Below, one piece after another: positions 1-9,414 of a stretch of 64,000 nucleotides of DNA. A program made the position numbers and the translations under genes. Below the pieces are notes generated by a model. That model searched no databases and was not told the origin of the DNA. It saw only the letters and a list, made by a program, of their open reading frames with translations. The stretch comes from Cheiracanthium punctorium (taxonomy: Eukaryota > Arthropoda > Arachnida > Araneae > Cheiracanthiidae). The stretch covers positions 235,348-299,347 of the forward strand of contig JAWZYV010013137.1 of assembly GCA_038373885.1 (NCBI GenBank), in the 5' to 3' direction. Numbering within the stretch: position 1 is the stretch's first letter; each line of letters starts with the position of its first letter.

Positions 1-380
1 AACTGACGTTAAAATGAGATTGTTTAACGACTTTGAAAACTAGTCTTGAGTATGAGCTCGCCGTTGTGGTCCACCTATAAAGTACACAGGCCTCCAAAAG
101 TTAAGGAACAACATGTTTTTCAAAGCTCACCGTAAAAAAAAAAAAAAAATGACACTAAAAATAAGATTTACCGTTTATATAAATGCTAAAAATGAACTTT
201 ATGCAAATTTAGGCAAAAACGATAGCTACAACTTTTTTTATATATAGAAAAGAACAGGCGTATATGAGTGAGAGAAAATTACGCAAATATCAGGTTTTCG
301 TAATTACGCGTGTAACTTTTGTTAGTTGATTTACAACTTTTATTAGCAAATTCGTTGACAATAGGCAGTAAGGTCCCGAA

Positions 381-688
381 ATGCCTGAGAAAAGCAATTG
401 GCCAGATTCGTTAAGGTGGCGGTCGGTAGGATAGATGGAAATGGGGTTGTCACAGGCTGATGCTGTTAGGCGTCTTACGGCCGTATTCACCAAGTACTTG
501 ACACCCGTGTTAACCCCTTCAGACGATAAATAGACATCCAATATACATCCATTCTACATCTGACCCTCGTTTGGTGGGTTAAAACGGGTGTCAAATATTT
601 GATGAATACGGCCGTTAATGTGTCAGGAAGCGTGGTCCCCCGTCTCTGGAATCAATATACGTAAAACCGAAGCTTCTGTGGCCAGAAG
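381..688 (+). pseudogene. Tc1 transposase pseudogene, N-terminal DNA-binding part
   Basis: The start is the ATG at 381 (MPEKSNWPDSLRWRSVGR), typical for this Tc1 branch. An in-frame TAG follows, then the first helix-turn-helix (MGLSQADAVRRLNVSGSVV, LWNQY). The reading frame is cut by the MITE at 478-614. If the MITE and one TTA copy are ignored, codons continue without a shift from ..RRL to NVSG.. . Near 655-665 the frame drifts (an extra few bases after LWNQY), then TEASVAR.. leads to the hAT insertion at 689. The gene continues at 5887. It would bind the element's own TIRs; it cannot be functional here. Confidence 0.82.
478..614. mobile_element. Harbinger-like MITE, foldback, TTA target duplication
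   Basis: A 137-bp near-palindrome. The left arm starts CGGCCGTATTCACCAAGTAC and the right arm, reverse complemented, starts CGGCCGTATTCATCAAATAT; both continue through TTGACACCCG. TTA lies on both sides (475-477 and 615-617), matching the TWA target preference of PIF/Harbinger elements. It sits inside the Tc1 helix-turn-helix, whose reading frame is restored when it is removed, which confirms the boundaries. Confidence 0.8.
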
Positions 689-860
689 TAAGGAAGGACG
701 TGTGATACGCGAGACGAGAAACAGGGCTGTCTCGTCCCGTCTCACAGTGGTAAACCTATGTCTCGTCTCGCAAACACTTTGTCTCGTCTCGCATCTCGCA
801 GAGAAATTGCCTGTCTCGTCTCGTACGAGACGGGAGACGTCTCGCGAGTCTCGCAAAATT
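689..860. repeat. GTCTCG/GAGACG subterminal array, left end of the hAT-like element
   Basis: Many imperfect copies of GTCTCG, mostly as dimers (GTCTCGTCTCG), are separated by AT-rich spacers such as CAAACACTTT and AGAGAAATTGCCT. Orientation is mixed in the last 40 bp, forming a small foldback (GTCTCGTACGAGAC) near 815-830. Repeated hexamers just inside the ends are typical of hAT transposase binding regions; that role is inferred. Confidence 0.7.
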
Positions 861-2670
861 AAGGACAGCGATTTTGTTACATTATTTTTAGTACACTAAT
901 ACTGTTTTATTGAAAATTAATATTAATAATAACAATTAGTTACCTGTTACGATATTAAACCATATGTGCATTTGAAGTGTTAACAATTCAGATTTAGTCC
1001 ATATATATATAATGCGACATGAAAAAATAGTTGTTTTTATTTATTTATTTTCGGAACTGCGTAAATATACTATGTATGGTTGATGGGAGTTTCATTTGCC
1101 TTTGAAATTATATAAAGCTTTGAATTTTGTTAGAAATGATGCAGAACTCAGGATATGCTGCGCAAATAAAATTTTAATGTAACTAAGAGGCTCCAATGTG
1201 CGGAATAGTGAATTGATAAAAGTTTCAATTGGGGACGGAATAATTATAGTGAACCAACCCTGCTTATCCCCTCTCTCGTTTTAGTGTATGAGATATGGGT
1301 TTCATATTTAATCGGGAACCCGGGGTTAACCTGTTCATTCGCATCATCAAAAAGAAGACTGGTGACCAGGGTTGTTTCTCAAAATGGATCTTCGAATGCT
1401 CCGCTGAGACCCAGCGTTGTATTAGCGAAATCGCTCCAGTAGATCATTCATTTACTTTCGCATAGCTTGGCTTATGGTAAAGACGCATTTTTAATAACTG
1501 ATGAAACATTTTATTTAAAAATATAATTTATTTAAGAGAAAAATATGAAACATCTATAAGATTTAATAACATAGGTATTCATCCATTTTGATGAAGTGTA
1601 GCCAATATTATAAGTGAACAATAAATCACAATTATTACGTACACAATTAGAGTATAAAGTATCAAAGTAAGTATACTTGCATCAAGTATTTCAAAAAATG
1701 TAATAATTATAGCCAGACATTCTAAATAATTTAATTTTTTTCCATGAAAAAATAATGATAGCATACTTGAATAATTTATTCAAAATTCTGCATTATGCGT
1801 CAATATGAATTTCACTCTGAAACTCACTTGCAGTTCTAACCTCATATTTAAGCTATCTAAATATTTACAAAAATGAACAATTATCAGAACTGTATGAAAC
1901 CGAATATCTATGTTGACATCAGTGATCCGTTAGGGGGAGGGGAGGCTAATTAAAAGAATAATCTAAAAAAAAGTTCTCTAACAAGATGATTCAATTCCAT
2001 TGGTTTTTATTTACAAGCAACGACTACTCTGCGCAAATTAATAAACGAATGGTCTCTTTATAAAAAATCCTTCTGTAATTATTATATACAAATTTATACA
2101 TGGAGGGGTGTTTTTCCATAAAATTATTATCTAGATAGACATATAACAATATTTATTTAGTGGTACCCACTTATAGAACCGACAACACAAACACACACAT
2201 GTGAGTGTGTGTGTGTTGTAAGAACTTTTCGCAGATTTCATCAAACATTTTAAGCGGAAAAGTCTTAAACTGGAAAGTACTAAGCATAAATGATAAAAAA
2301 CATAAATATATTTCTTTTATAAACGATAATTGAAGTTTTATTTTACAGTTTTGTCGTTTCTTAAAATGAAATTTCAAAAGTACGAACAGAGGTGTCGTAT
2401 AACAGCCATCCCTGAACGGACACGCGTGTCATATAATAGCTATTCCTGACTTAACGTCCATATGAGCTAGTGATGCAAATGGGTTACAAATATTAAAATA
2501 AAAATAATTTTTAAATGAAGCTCGCTGAAATATATGTAAGTAATTTTAAAATTCAATTTAGGAAATCTTTAAAAAAAGCTTTGCATTGCGAAACTCTTCA
2601 GGGTCAAAAATAGGTTAAAACTTCTGATAGTAAAATGGTCCCCAAAGTTAGAGAACCTGGGCCCCATCTA
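861..2670. other. AT-rich interior of the hAT-like element, no gene seen
   Basis: No open frame with recognisable protein features on either strand. It contains short homopolymer and (TTTA)n runs and a GT/CA-rich patch at 2190-2215. A higher-GC stretch at about 1230-1460 may be an old repeat that I could not identify. Confidence 0.5.
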
Positions 2671-3168
2671 TTGGGTTGTTGGGAAAGTAATGTCGTTTTC
2701 TTACATAGAACTCAAACAAATAAATTTTCAACAAGTATGGATTTACAAACAAGCTGTGCCTAGGTATAGGACCCGCATTTGTTAAATTTTAAAGGGATAA
2801 TTTTATAAATAATGCTTTTTTTTCTTTAAAAAAATGGACACCCTCCCCCTTTTTTCACGTCTACCCTCCATGAAGAATTCTATTCGAAATGTTCTGAAAT
2901 CTATTTTTAGCCATTCGCGAGGGCTGTATTTTACAGCAAGAATTTTATGAATACCTCTTTCCTTCTTTGAGATCACACAGGATATGTGGAAAGGATGCTT
3001 TGGCCCCCTATCCCCCATAAGTTGCGAATTTTGGAAAATGCTTTCCAATCTAGCACCTATGCTAAGAAACTCACATACCTGCCGAATTCCGTATTATTAT
3101 CTTGAATAGTTTTGTCTTGGAAAAATATTGACATACAGAAAAAAGACATTACTTTCTCACCAACCCAA
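2671..3168. mobile_element. TA-flanked mariner-like MITE (TTGGGTTG ends)
   Basis: The ends are TTGGGTTGTTGGGAAAGTAA and, reverse complemented from the right, TTGGGTTGGTGAGAAAGTAA. The TIR continues into ATGTC(G/T)TTTT. TA flanks both sides (2669-2670 and 3169-3170). The 498-bp interior has no transposase similarity on either strand; an 81-codon minus-strand frame there lacks any mariner motif. It is a non-autonomous element. Confidence 0.78.
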
Positions 3169-3879
3169 TAAATATGGTCAGTAGGGTGGATCGGAAAGTA
3201 TAGGAATTTTTTTTTTTCCGAAATTGGCCTATTGTGGAAAAGTTGCGAAAACTAATAAACGCAATAGTGTTTTAGTTTACATGTAAATTTTTGTTGAAAT
3301 CTATCTACATCTTGAGGTGCCCCACCCAAGTGGCTTAAATATAGTTTAAAATTGAAATTTTACGAAAAAAAACTAATAATATTCCAAATTGCTTTTGGCG
3401 CAAGATCATAAAATTGTGACTGGGTACATTAGGTTATGCATCTATTTTTTATTTAATTCCATTCATAGGTTCATATGTGCCCCAAGCTCCCCCCCCCCCA
3501 AATAGCCAAAATTGCCAATTTCATAAAAATGCATTAAAAATTGTAACGTAATTTAAAAAAAAATAAATTTCCAAGAGCATTTAGGTAATAAAGCATAAAT
3601 GTTTCTGTCACGTTTAAAAAATATCTCTATGAAAACTACAGTTGGTAGGTATACTTTTGTCGGTCCTCCAAATGATAAAACTGTTTTGATTTTTGCATAT
3701 TAAGTTGATATGCTAAAGGCAACAAATAAACAGAAAATCAATTCAAATATTTAACTAATGAAAATAAACCTTAACATACTAATCTATAATAAGTATATGA
3801 TATAATCAAGTGCATGAAAAAACTATTTCAATCTAAACTCTGATTTTGAATTAAAATATTTAATTATGTTCCTTGTTTC

Positions 3880-4261
3880 ACACACACACAAACCTTGATC
3901 TTATAAACCCGATCCTTCTTTCTTCTCCACAAACAAGATATACAGCCTCTGTTACCAGTTTTACACAGCGTTTGGTTCCCTGTGTGTGGCATAGACAAAT
4001 TAGGAAATTTTGTTGAAGCAATCTCTTTTGGCAGGAATATTTTTAAACCTTCATCGAGATATCTTTCAAAACCGGAGGCTCTAAGCGCTCGCTATTATCA
4101 TTCCAAAAAATTAAATCCGTATAATCAGCTGCTTGAATGTTTATTTCTGGTACACGAAAATTTCTCACAGATGAAATATTCTGATTCTCCTCTCTAGCAC
4201 AAATAACCCTACGGTAAGCTAATTTTCGAATAGTATCTCTATCACATAGCATAGCCCGTAT
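3880..4261 (-). pseudogene. Same multi-copy protein family, C-terminal fragment
   Basis: On the minus strand the frame from 4252 reads CDRDTIRKLAYRRVICAREE, then NFRVPEINIQAADYTDLIFW and LEPPVLKDIS. A stop follows, and the reading resumes with HTQGTKRCVKLVTEA and GFIRSRF. The HTQ.(V)ERCVKLVTEAS..V and DGFIR motifs are the signature of the family's C-terminus as I know it. It continues the N-terminal fragment after the SINE, but the family's middle part is absent, so sequence was lost. Confidence 0.62.
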
Positions 4262-4400
4262 TTACGTTAAGTTTCGGAGAAAACCACGGAAAACTCCGAA
4301 CGGTTAGGTCAACGGACGCGCGATGAGACCCGAAATCTTCACACTTCGCCCGTCTACCATTTCCAGTGACATAACCACTGTGCCATGGTGAGGCTTTCGT
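4262..4400 (-). mobile_element. tRNA-derived SINE
   Basis: On the minus strand an A-box-like GGCACAGTGGTTATG is followed about 45 bp later by a B-box-like GATTTCGGGTCTCATC, then a non-tRNA body (CGGAGTTTTCCGTGG, TAACGTAAATACGGGC). Both promoter boxes deviate from a working tRNA. It separates two parts of the conserved pseudogene, where a stretch of the family's middle region is also missing. Confidence 0.6.
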
Positions 4401-4404
4401 TAAG

Positions 4405-4870
4405 ATGTAAAACCATCGAAGTGAACATTTAACTCAGCTTCTAGAAGACTTATCAACTTCTGCCTTTGTACAATTATTGACGATTGTCCCATCGCATCAG
4501 ATTGATATAATAAGTGAGTCAGTTGATATACCTTTGTCATTAAAAGAAATTAATGTTCCATCTTAATGTTAATCGAAGATCCAGACGAAACAGTTACATG
4601 CCCAAGGTCAATGCAACTTGGTTCTTCTATTAAAGAAATATGTTCTTTTCTGACACAGGTGGCTGTGCGGCCGCACAGCCAGCTGTGTCGAAAAACTTCA
4701 TTAGCTCTGTGGTGCCCGATGGGATATTCCACCCATGGGGGACCGCCATGTTATTTGTAGTTAAATAGATCCATGGTAACGACTGCACTTTTTCAGCGTT
4801 GGGCAGTGTATCCAGTTGGTTTTCTATATTGATGTGAAAATGTTTGCGCTTCAAAGGATTAAGCAAGACA
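4405..4870 (-). pseudogene. Multi-copy TE-like protein family, N-terminal fragment, frameshifted
   Basis: Read leftwards on the minus strand. The part from 4866 contains NPLKRKHFHINIENQLDTLP and IPSGTTELMKFFDTAG, which I do not recognise. A near-perfect palindrome at 4652-4689 follows. Then, in another frame, come KEHISLIEEP and LGHVTVSSGSS, then (after a further shift) ISIRCDGTIVNN. In this family a GCDGT.VN.G segment is usual; I know the family only as abundant, unnamed proteins in invertebrate genomes. It breaks off after ELNVHFDGF, next to a SINE. Frame changes show it is dead. A transposase-like role is inference from its copy number and its place inside TIR-bounded elements. Confidence 0.6.
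4652..4689. repeat. 38-bp near-perfect palindrome
   Basis: Two 19-nt arms meet with no loop at 4670/4671. The central 20 bp GGCTGTGCGGCCGCACAGCC are perfect, and one mismatch occurs further out. It lies exactly where the minus-strand reading frame switches from one fragment to the next. Confidence 0.9.
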
Positions 4871-5534
4871 CCGCATTCTTTTCGTGGGGAAAATATAGTG
4901 ACGTCAGATCAGAAATGAATACGAAAGCTAGTTAGCTCTTATTTCGTGCCGAAGCTAGCGAGGAAAAAAAACGTAATGTTTAATTTTTTATCAGAATTTT
5001 TGGAGCACCTTAAGGGAATGCTAAAAACAAAACAAAACAAAAACCTCTTTTATATGGAAAAATATTTCTGGCCATTCGCAAATTATGCCATCCAAGCCAT
5101 TACATACATGTAAACATTATTTTTAAAAAATGTATTTTTTGGAGTGAGTGGGGCACCTGAAGGGGATCTTTAAAAAAATTTGTCTTGAAAAATTCTCACC
5201 AGACCATTTGGCAACATTTTCCATGTAGGCCAACATTAAAACTTTTTTTAAAAAATTTCGATTCACCCTAATGGTGAGGCTTTGGACTTACCGTACCGCC
5301 TTTCCTCTGTTTACTTATTATTTTTCTACCTACTACACTTCTCTGTTTTCATTACTTTTTCGAGTTTCTTTCTTTATCCTCTCTTTTGTGTGTTTTGTAT
5401 ATCCCTCATTCTGTTCTAATTTTAAACATTAAGTGATTGTGTGTATTGCAGAGTGCTGATAGTAAACCAGGAACGATAATAAAGGAGACGCAAGTTAAAC
5501 GGTAGAGGCTTCAGGCAAACTGTACCCTCCCTTC

Positions 5535-5790
5535 TCAGGATGGCATACCTCCTCAAATACAGCACTGCAATTCTGATTGAAAAGTAATTCGTATTGTAAA
5601 TTTATGCGAGACGAAAAATTCTAGCGCTCTGTCTCGTCCCTCGTCTCGTCTTGCAAAATATTTCCTTTCTGGTCTTGAGTCTCGTCTCGCAAGGAAATTG
5701 GCTGTCTCGTCTCGTATTCCCGAGGATGGCATACCTCCTCAAATACAGCACTGCTATTCTGATTGAAACGTAATTCGCATCGTAAACTTA
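5535..5790. repeat. Pair of ~65-bp direct repeats around a GTCTCG array
   Basis: The segment GGATGGCATACCTCCTCAAA...CTGATTGAAA occurs at about 5538-5604 and again at about 5724-5790 with few differences. The 120 bp between them are the GTCTCG array. The second copy extends into a series of related ATCG.A(T)..GTAA words up to 5820. This is a local duplication within the right end of the hAT-like element. Confidence 0.8.
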
Positions 5791-5878
5791 AATCGCATAG
5801 CAACGTAAATCGTATTGTAAAGACAAGACTCTGTCTCGACTCGCAAAAAAATCTTGTCTCGTCTCGCGTCCATCCCTA
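5605..5878. repeat. GTCTCG subterminal array, right end of the hAT-like element
   Basis: Clusters of GTCTCGTCTCG alternate with spacers (GCAAAATATTTCCTTT, GCAAGGAAATTGGCT). The last cluster runs into the terminal GCGTCCATCCCTA. A third partial copy of the same end lies at 9370-9414. Confidence 0.72.
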
Positions 5879-5886
5879 ACCAGAAG

Positions 5887-6740
5887 GCATGTTCCAGGCC
5901 GACCACGAGCTACAAGACCTGCAGAAGACTATTTTATAGCTCTTTCAGCCAGAAGGAGAAGAAGCATTTCTGAGCAGCAACTTGTTGCAAACCACTCTGT
6001 AGCATTAGGGAGAAGAATATCCGCTAGTACGGTACGAAGGCCTCGTTACAATGCAGGTCTGTATGCAAGGCTACCAGCTGTGTGTGTCCCTCTCAAAGGA
6101 CGACAGAAAAGGGCCTGCTTAACTTGGGTAAGAGAACACGTTTCCCGGACCAGACAGCAATGGACTTCTATACTTTTTACAGGGGAGTCGAGATTCATAC
6201 TTCAGAGCGATTCAGGACGTCTGCTGATCTGGAGGAAGCCAGATACGATCAATTCAACAATGTTGAAAGACACAGACACGGAGGTGGTGGAATAATGGTT
6301 TGGGCAGCAGGGTCTCATTCGGTGGTCACACTGACTAGCATGTGTTCCAAGGAGGAACTATGAATGGTGTGAGATATCAGGATGAGATCCTTAATCCATG
6401 TGTCGGGGCATATGCCGTTGCAGTTGGCAGTGATTTCAATCTGATGGATGTTAATGGACGACCTCACCGATCTGTGTTGTTGAGGAATTTCTTAAGGATC
6501 TTGGTAAGTGCGAATGAAATGGACAGCTCAATTTCCAGACCTGAATCCGATAGAGCATCTTTGGGACTATCTTGGTAGATAGGTTGCTGCTTTAGGTCCA
6601 CTTCCAAGGTACTTTGGAGAGCTGGAACAAAGCTTACTCCGTGTCTGGTCTTCGTTTCCCTATTTCAGTAACCGGCAGCTTAATTGACTGCATGGAAAGT
6701 CGATGCCACCAATGCAATTCAAACTAGGAATGGGCATATC
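5887..6740 (+). pseudogene. Tc1 transposase pseudogene, remainder with DDE domain
   Basis: It continues the gene cut at 688. GRPRATRPAEDYFIALSARR is the end of the DNA-binding part (GRPR motif). ISASTVRR and RQQWTSILFTGESRF follow, then GGGGIMVWAA, LMDVNGRPHR and PDLNPIEHLWDYLGR before a TAG. Two catalytic positions are lost: the usual TDE is TGE, and the second aspartate (DDN in relatives) is DVN. The glutamate in PIEHLW remains. At least two frameshifts (near 6235 and 6340) and several stops are present. The C-terminus fades out near 6735. It is dead as a transposase. Confidence 0.88.
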
Positions 6741-7011
6741 CCCTATTAAAACTCGTATTTGTTATGTTTCTATGGCATTTTAACACACAGAACTGTGATA
6801 TATTATTTTTTCCAAGAATGGACTTTTCCAGCGAGATATTTTTTGTTATTTTTGTTGTTCTTGTTGTAAATATATTTTTTTAAAGTAAACTTCTACGTTG
6901 CAATCAATATAACTGTTTTGTGCAGGTCATCCAAATTTGGTGATTCTACGTTCAATCATTTGCCAGTTAGGAGAAAAAAACTGGTTGTTGCTTAACTCTT
7001 GGAGGCCAGTG

Positions 7012-8299
7012 CATTTCTACTGCTAAACAGAAAGAATAGATTTTCTCATAATCGGAAGGTTTATGTTTATATGGCACATTCGATATATGCATTTAGATAT
7101 CAGTATACCATTGATACATTATTTGCTTTTTAGCTTCTTTTTTTTCCCTCCACAACCTGGTTATGAACCAAACCAAACCAAACCAATAAGATTATGTTAT
7201 TTTAAGGTATAATGCAACGTTTAAACAGTTTTTAAAGTGATGAAATAACGCCATTGACTCAATTTAAATTTTATATCTAATGAATAGTCAAATGTCAATG
7301 AAAAAGAGGAACAATGTCATGTTCAACTCAAGGCTATAAATTGTACCTATCTTAAACAGGAGGGTTAGCTAAAGGTGGCTGATGGGACTGTAGCCACCTC
7401 CAAAATGAGCTAAGGGCTACACTTATTTATTTATTTATTTTAATGCATACAAGCATTTCCAACTGTAAAGTTTTTAAACTCTATTTTTTCAATTTCCTTT
7501 TTATTCATTCTTACATATAGACACTTTTAGATAGAAATAGAATAAAATATTAACCCCTTTTAAAAAAGGTATTTTATATTGACTGTTAGCTACAATATTT
7601 GCTCTCCAGTTTTTCATTTCCAGCCACCCCCGAAAAGAAATCATGGTTACGAACTGGTCTTACATAAAGCAAGTGGAAAGCATAATTTAATGAGGAGATT
7701 TCTAAAACATGAAATAACTAATTTATACCAAAATTTATATTTCAGGAGTAAACTATTGATTTCTATATCATAATTAGTAACTATATCATAATTAGTAACA
7801 TATCATTCGTAAAGTTTGCTTTTCTTTATGGAAGAAAACTAATCCCTATTTTTGATAGTTTATATTAAATTTCTCTATAAAATATGACGTCAATGAGTAC
7901 AATTGGCGCGGCGGTGCAGACTTCTACTGCTGCATTAAAATTTCACTGTTGTTTTTTACCCATACTCCTTTTAGAATTTAATTTAATCTGCAAATATGGG
8001 GAATAATTATGATAACTTTTTATAAGTCCAAACTCAACATTATTTATAAAATGTCGTTACTTAAAAATGACAAGAGTTAAATACCATATGAATGTTTTCA
8101 GTTTCATATTAAACGAGTTAATTTTTAGGACTACTAGTAATCGTTACATTTGATTTATCTTATTTTAAACAAAACCTTATATATGCTAAAAATTCCATCC
8201 AGTTACGCCCCTCCCCCACTTAAAGCCCAGGCCCGGGGTCAATTGCCTTTCCAGTTCCTCTCTCTCGGCGGGTCTGGTAGGAAGAAAGAATGGAGATTA
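7012..8299. other. AT-rich spacer, nothing recognised
   Basis: No supported coding region. A (TTTA)n run lies at about 7425-7440, and TATCATAATTAGTAAC is repeated in tandem near 7770-7800. Confidence 0.5.
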
Positions 8300-8677
8300 G
8301 GGTGGATCAAAAATATTTTTTTTTCCGAAATCGTTATCTCCTGAGGTCTCTAAAGATGTAAATTGATATAAATAAGACATGTATAAAATTTGAATGTTCT
8401 ACGACAACGTCTTGGAGTTGCGCATCCAGCTTGAAATTTAGAAATTTTTGAAAAATATGACTTTTTTAAAAAATTGACCACAAAAAATTTTTTTCGAATT
8501 ATTAGACTCCGGAGGTTTTAGAAGTTGTATATTGTTATGAATAAGACGTATGCAAAACCTGAAGGAGCCGTGACAATTTCCAGGAGTTGCACATCGTGCT
8601 TGAAATCTATAAATATCTGATAAATATGCGTTTCTTGGCAAAAATATGTAGAAAGCAAAAATTATAGTTTTAATGAA

Positions 8678-8875
8678 TTAGTCCCATTGAAAAATAGTCA
8701 GTAACGTTCGCAGCTCTTCTCTAGTACAACCACAGTCGTAACTACAATACCCAGGACCCACCTCGTTGATTTGTCTGCGATCCGAGTCCTGCCCGTGCCA
8801 GCCCAAGCATTCAATTATTGGAGCATGCGTTTTAATGAATAATGTAAAGCTCCACTTCAGATCACACTGTGGCAT
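8678..8875 (-). pseudogene. Unrecognised minus-strand fragment with a Cys-rich motif
   Basis: The 65-codon frame reads IECLGWHGQDSDRRQINEVG, then PGYCSYDCGCTREELRTLL. The Cys spacing (C..C.C) and the acidic/basic mix look protein-like. It lies just downstream of the conserved family fragment on the same strand and could be another part of the same element. I do not recognise it. Confidence 0.3.
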
Positions 8876-8881
8876 GTTATG

Positions 8882-9295
8882 TCATGTGTAATAATCTTGA
8901 TCGTAAGAAACCACCATCTGATAGATGGATAGACAGCAAATTTCGGAGTGGCTGTTCGCTAGGGTGGGAAAATTGCAAAAAGAATTTTGCAGAGTTTTAG
9001 TTAGATTAGAGAACTGCTTTTCTAGGTTTCGGATGAAAAATTTGTTCTTTCCAGAATTCGATGATTCGCCATCACCGCCAATGCATGGGAGGGTCCCAAG
9101 ATCAATGGATTTCGCGTCAAACTCTCCCCAATTTCCAGTTAAATTCTTAAAATCAGATCGTGACATATGGCCAAAGTATATTAAACCTGGTTCCATTATA
9201 AGCGAGATATGTTCTTTGTGACAGACACTTAGGTGTAATTTGCCGTCAACAAATTTTTCTATGTATCGGGTTTTGTTCTTCCTCCTACAAAACAC
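8882..9295 (-). pseudogene. Second copy of the conserved TE-like protein family (fragment)
   Basis: A 137-codon minus-strand frame reads KFVDGKLHLSVCHKEHISLI, then MEPGLIYFGHMSRSDFKNL, then FDAKSIDLGTLPCIGGDGES. This is collinear with KEHISLIEEP..LGHVTVSS..RCDGT in the copy at 4405-4870, so the CDGT-like acid motif appears as GGDGE here. The remainder (GKNKFFIRNLEKQFSNLTKT) is less clear. It is truncated at both ends. The shared motif order makes homology likely; function is unknown. Confidence 0.55.
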
Positions 9296-9369
9296 AACCC
9301 AAAGAAAACTTTAAAGCCTTCTTCCATTTCTTGCTTCTCCCATTTCTTGCTTCTTGCCTTCTTCCAAAT

Positions 9370-9414
9370 CTCTGTCTCGTCTCTCAAAAAAGTCGTCACG
9401 CGTCCATCCCTAAT
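9370..9414. repeat. Fragment of a GTCTCG-type hAT end
   Basis: TCTGTCTCGTCTCTC is followed by CACGCGTCCATCCCTA, the same terminus as at 5878. No partner end with a matching duplication was found. Confidence 0.55.

Larger units (their letters stand above)
3184..5268. mobile_element. TA-flanked element with GGGTGGATC ends carrying a conserved protein family
   Basis: The left end is GGGTGGATCGG and the right end, reverse complemented, GGGTGAATCG; both run into T-rich tracts and are flanked by TA (3182-3183 and 5269-5270). Both arms hold related subterminal pieces around a GGGGCACCTNAAG-like motif (left near 3313-3328 as the complement, right near 5005 and 5150). The interior carries a minus-strand pseudogene of a multi-copy invertebrate protein family and a SINE. 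A second, partial copy at 8300 has the same left end and the same protein family. Assignment to a named superfamily is open; TA flanks suggest IS630/Tc1/mariner. Confidence 0.65.
689..5878. mobile_element. 5.2-kb hAT-like element with GTCTCG subterminal repeats
   Basis: The left end reads TAAGGAAGGACG and the right end, reverse complemented, TAGGGATGGACG. Both run into GAGACGAGAC repeats pointing inward. Flanks are GCCAGAAG (681-688) and ACCAGAAG (5879-5886), a 7/8 match to an 8-bp duplication as hAT elements make. The Tc1 transposase reading resumes across it, which supports a single insertion. No hAT transposase is visible. The interior holds AT-rich sequence, a TA element at 2671-3168 and another at 3184-5268. 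It may be a large non-autonomous copy. Confidence 0.7.
85..7011 (+). mobile_element. Tc1-like DNA transposon, inactive, with nested insertions
   Basis: The terminal inverted repeats read CACAGGCCTCCAAAAGTTAA on the left and, reverse complemented, CACTGGCCTCCAAGAGTTAA on the right. The left end follows TA; the right flank is CA, so one copy of the TA target duplication has probably mutated. Removing the 137-bp MITE (478-614) and the 5.2-kb hAT-like element (689-5878), each with one copy of its target duplication, leaves about 1.6 kb, the usual Tc1 length. Between the ends lies a broken Tc1 transposase gene that resumes in register across both insertions. The Tc1 element is therefore the oldest layer of the nest. 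Ends and gene agree, so confidence is high. Confidence 0.85.
8300..9340. mobile_element. Partial second copy of the GGGTGGATC element
   Basis: The left end GGGTGGATCAAAAA preceded by TA (8298-8299) matches the element at 3184, including the T-tract and CCGAAAT that follow. The left arm contains a diverged tandem duplication of about 170 bp (8318-8465 and 8490-8640). The interior carries a minus-strand copy of the same protein family. I found no right TIR; the copy ends against a fragment of a GTCTCG-type end (9370-9414). Confidence 0.55.

Noticed and set aside
618..899. 93-codon plus-strand frame and 77-codon minus-strand frame
   Set aside because: Only the first part (to 688) belongs to the Tc1 transposase; the rest is translated GTCTCG repeat.
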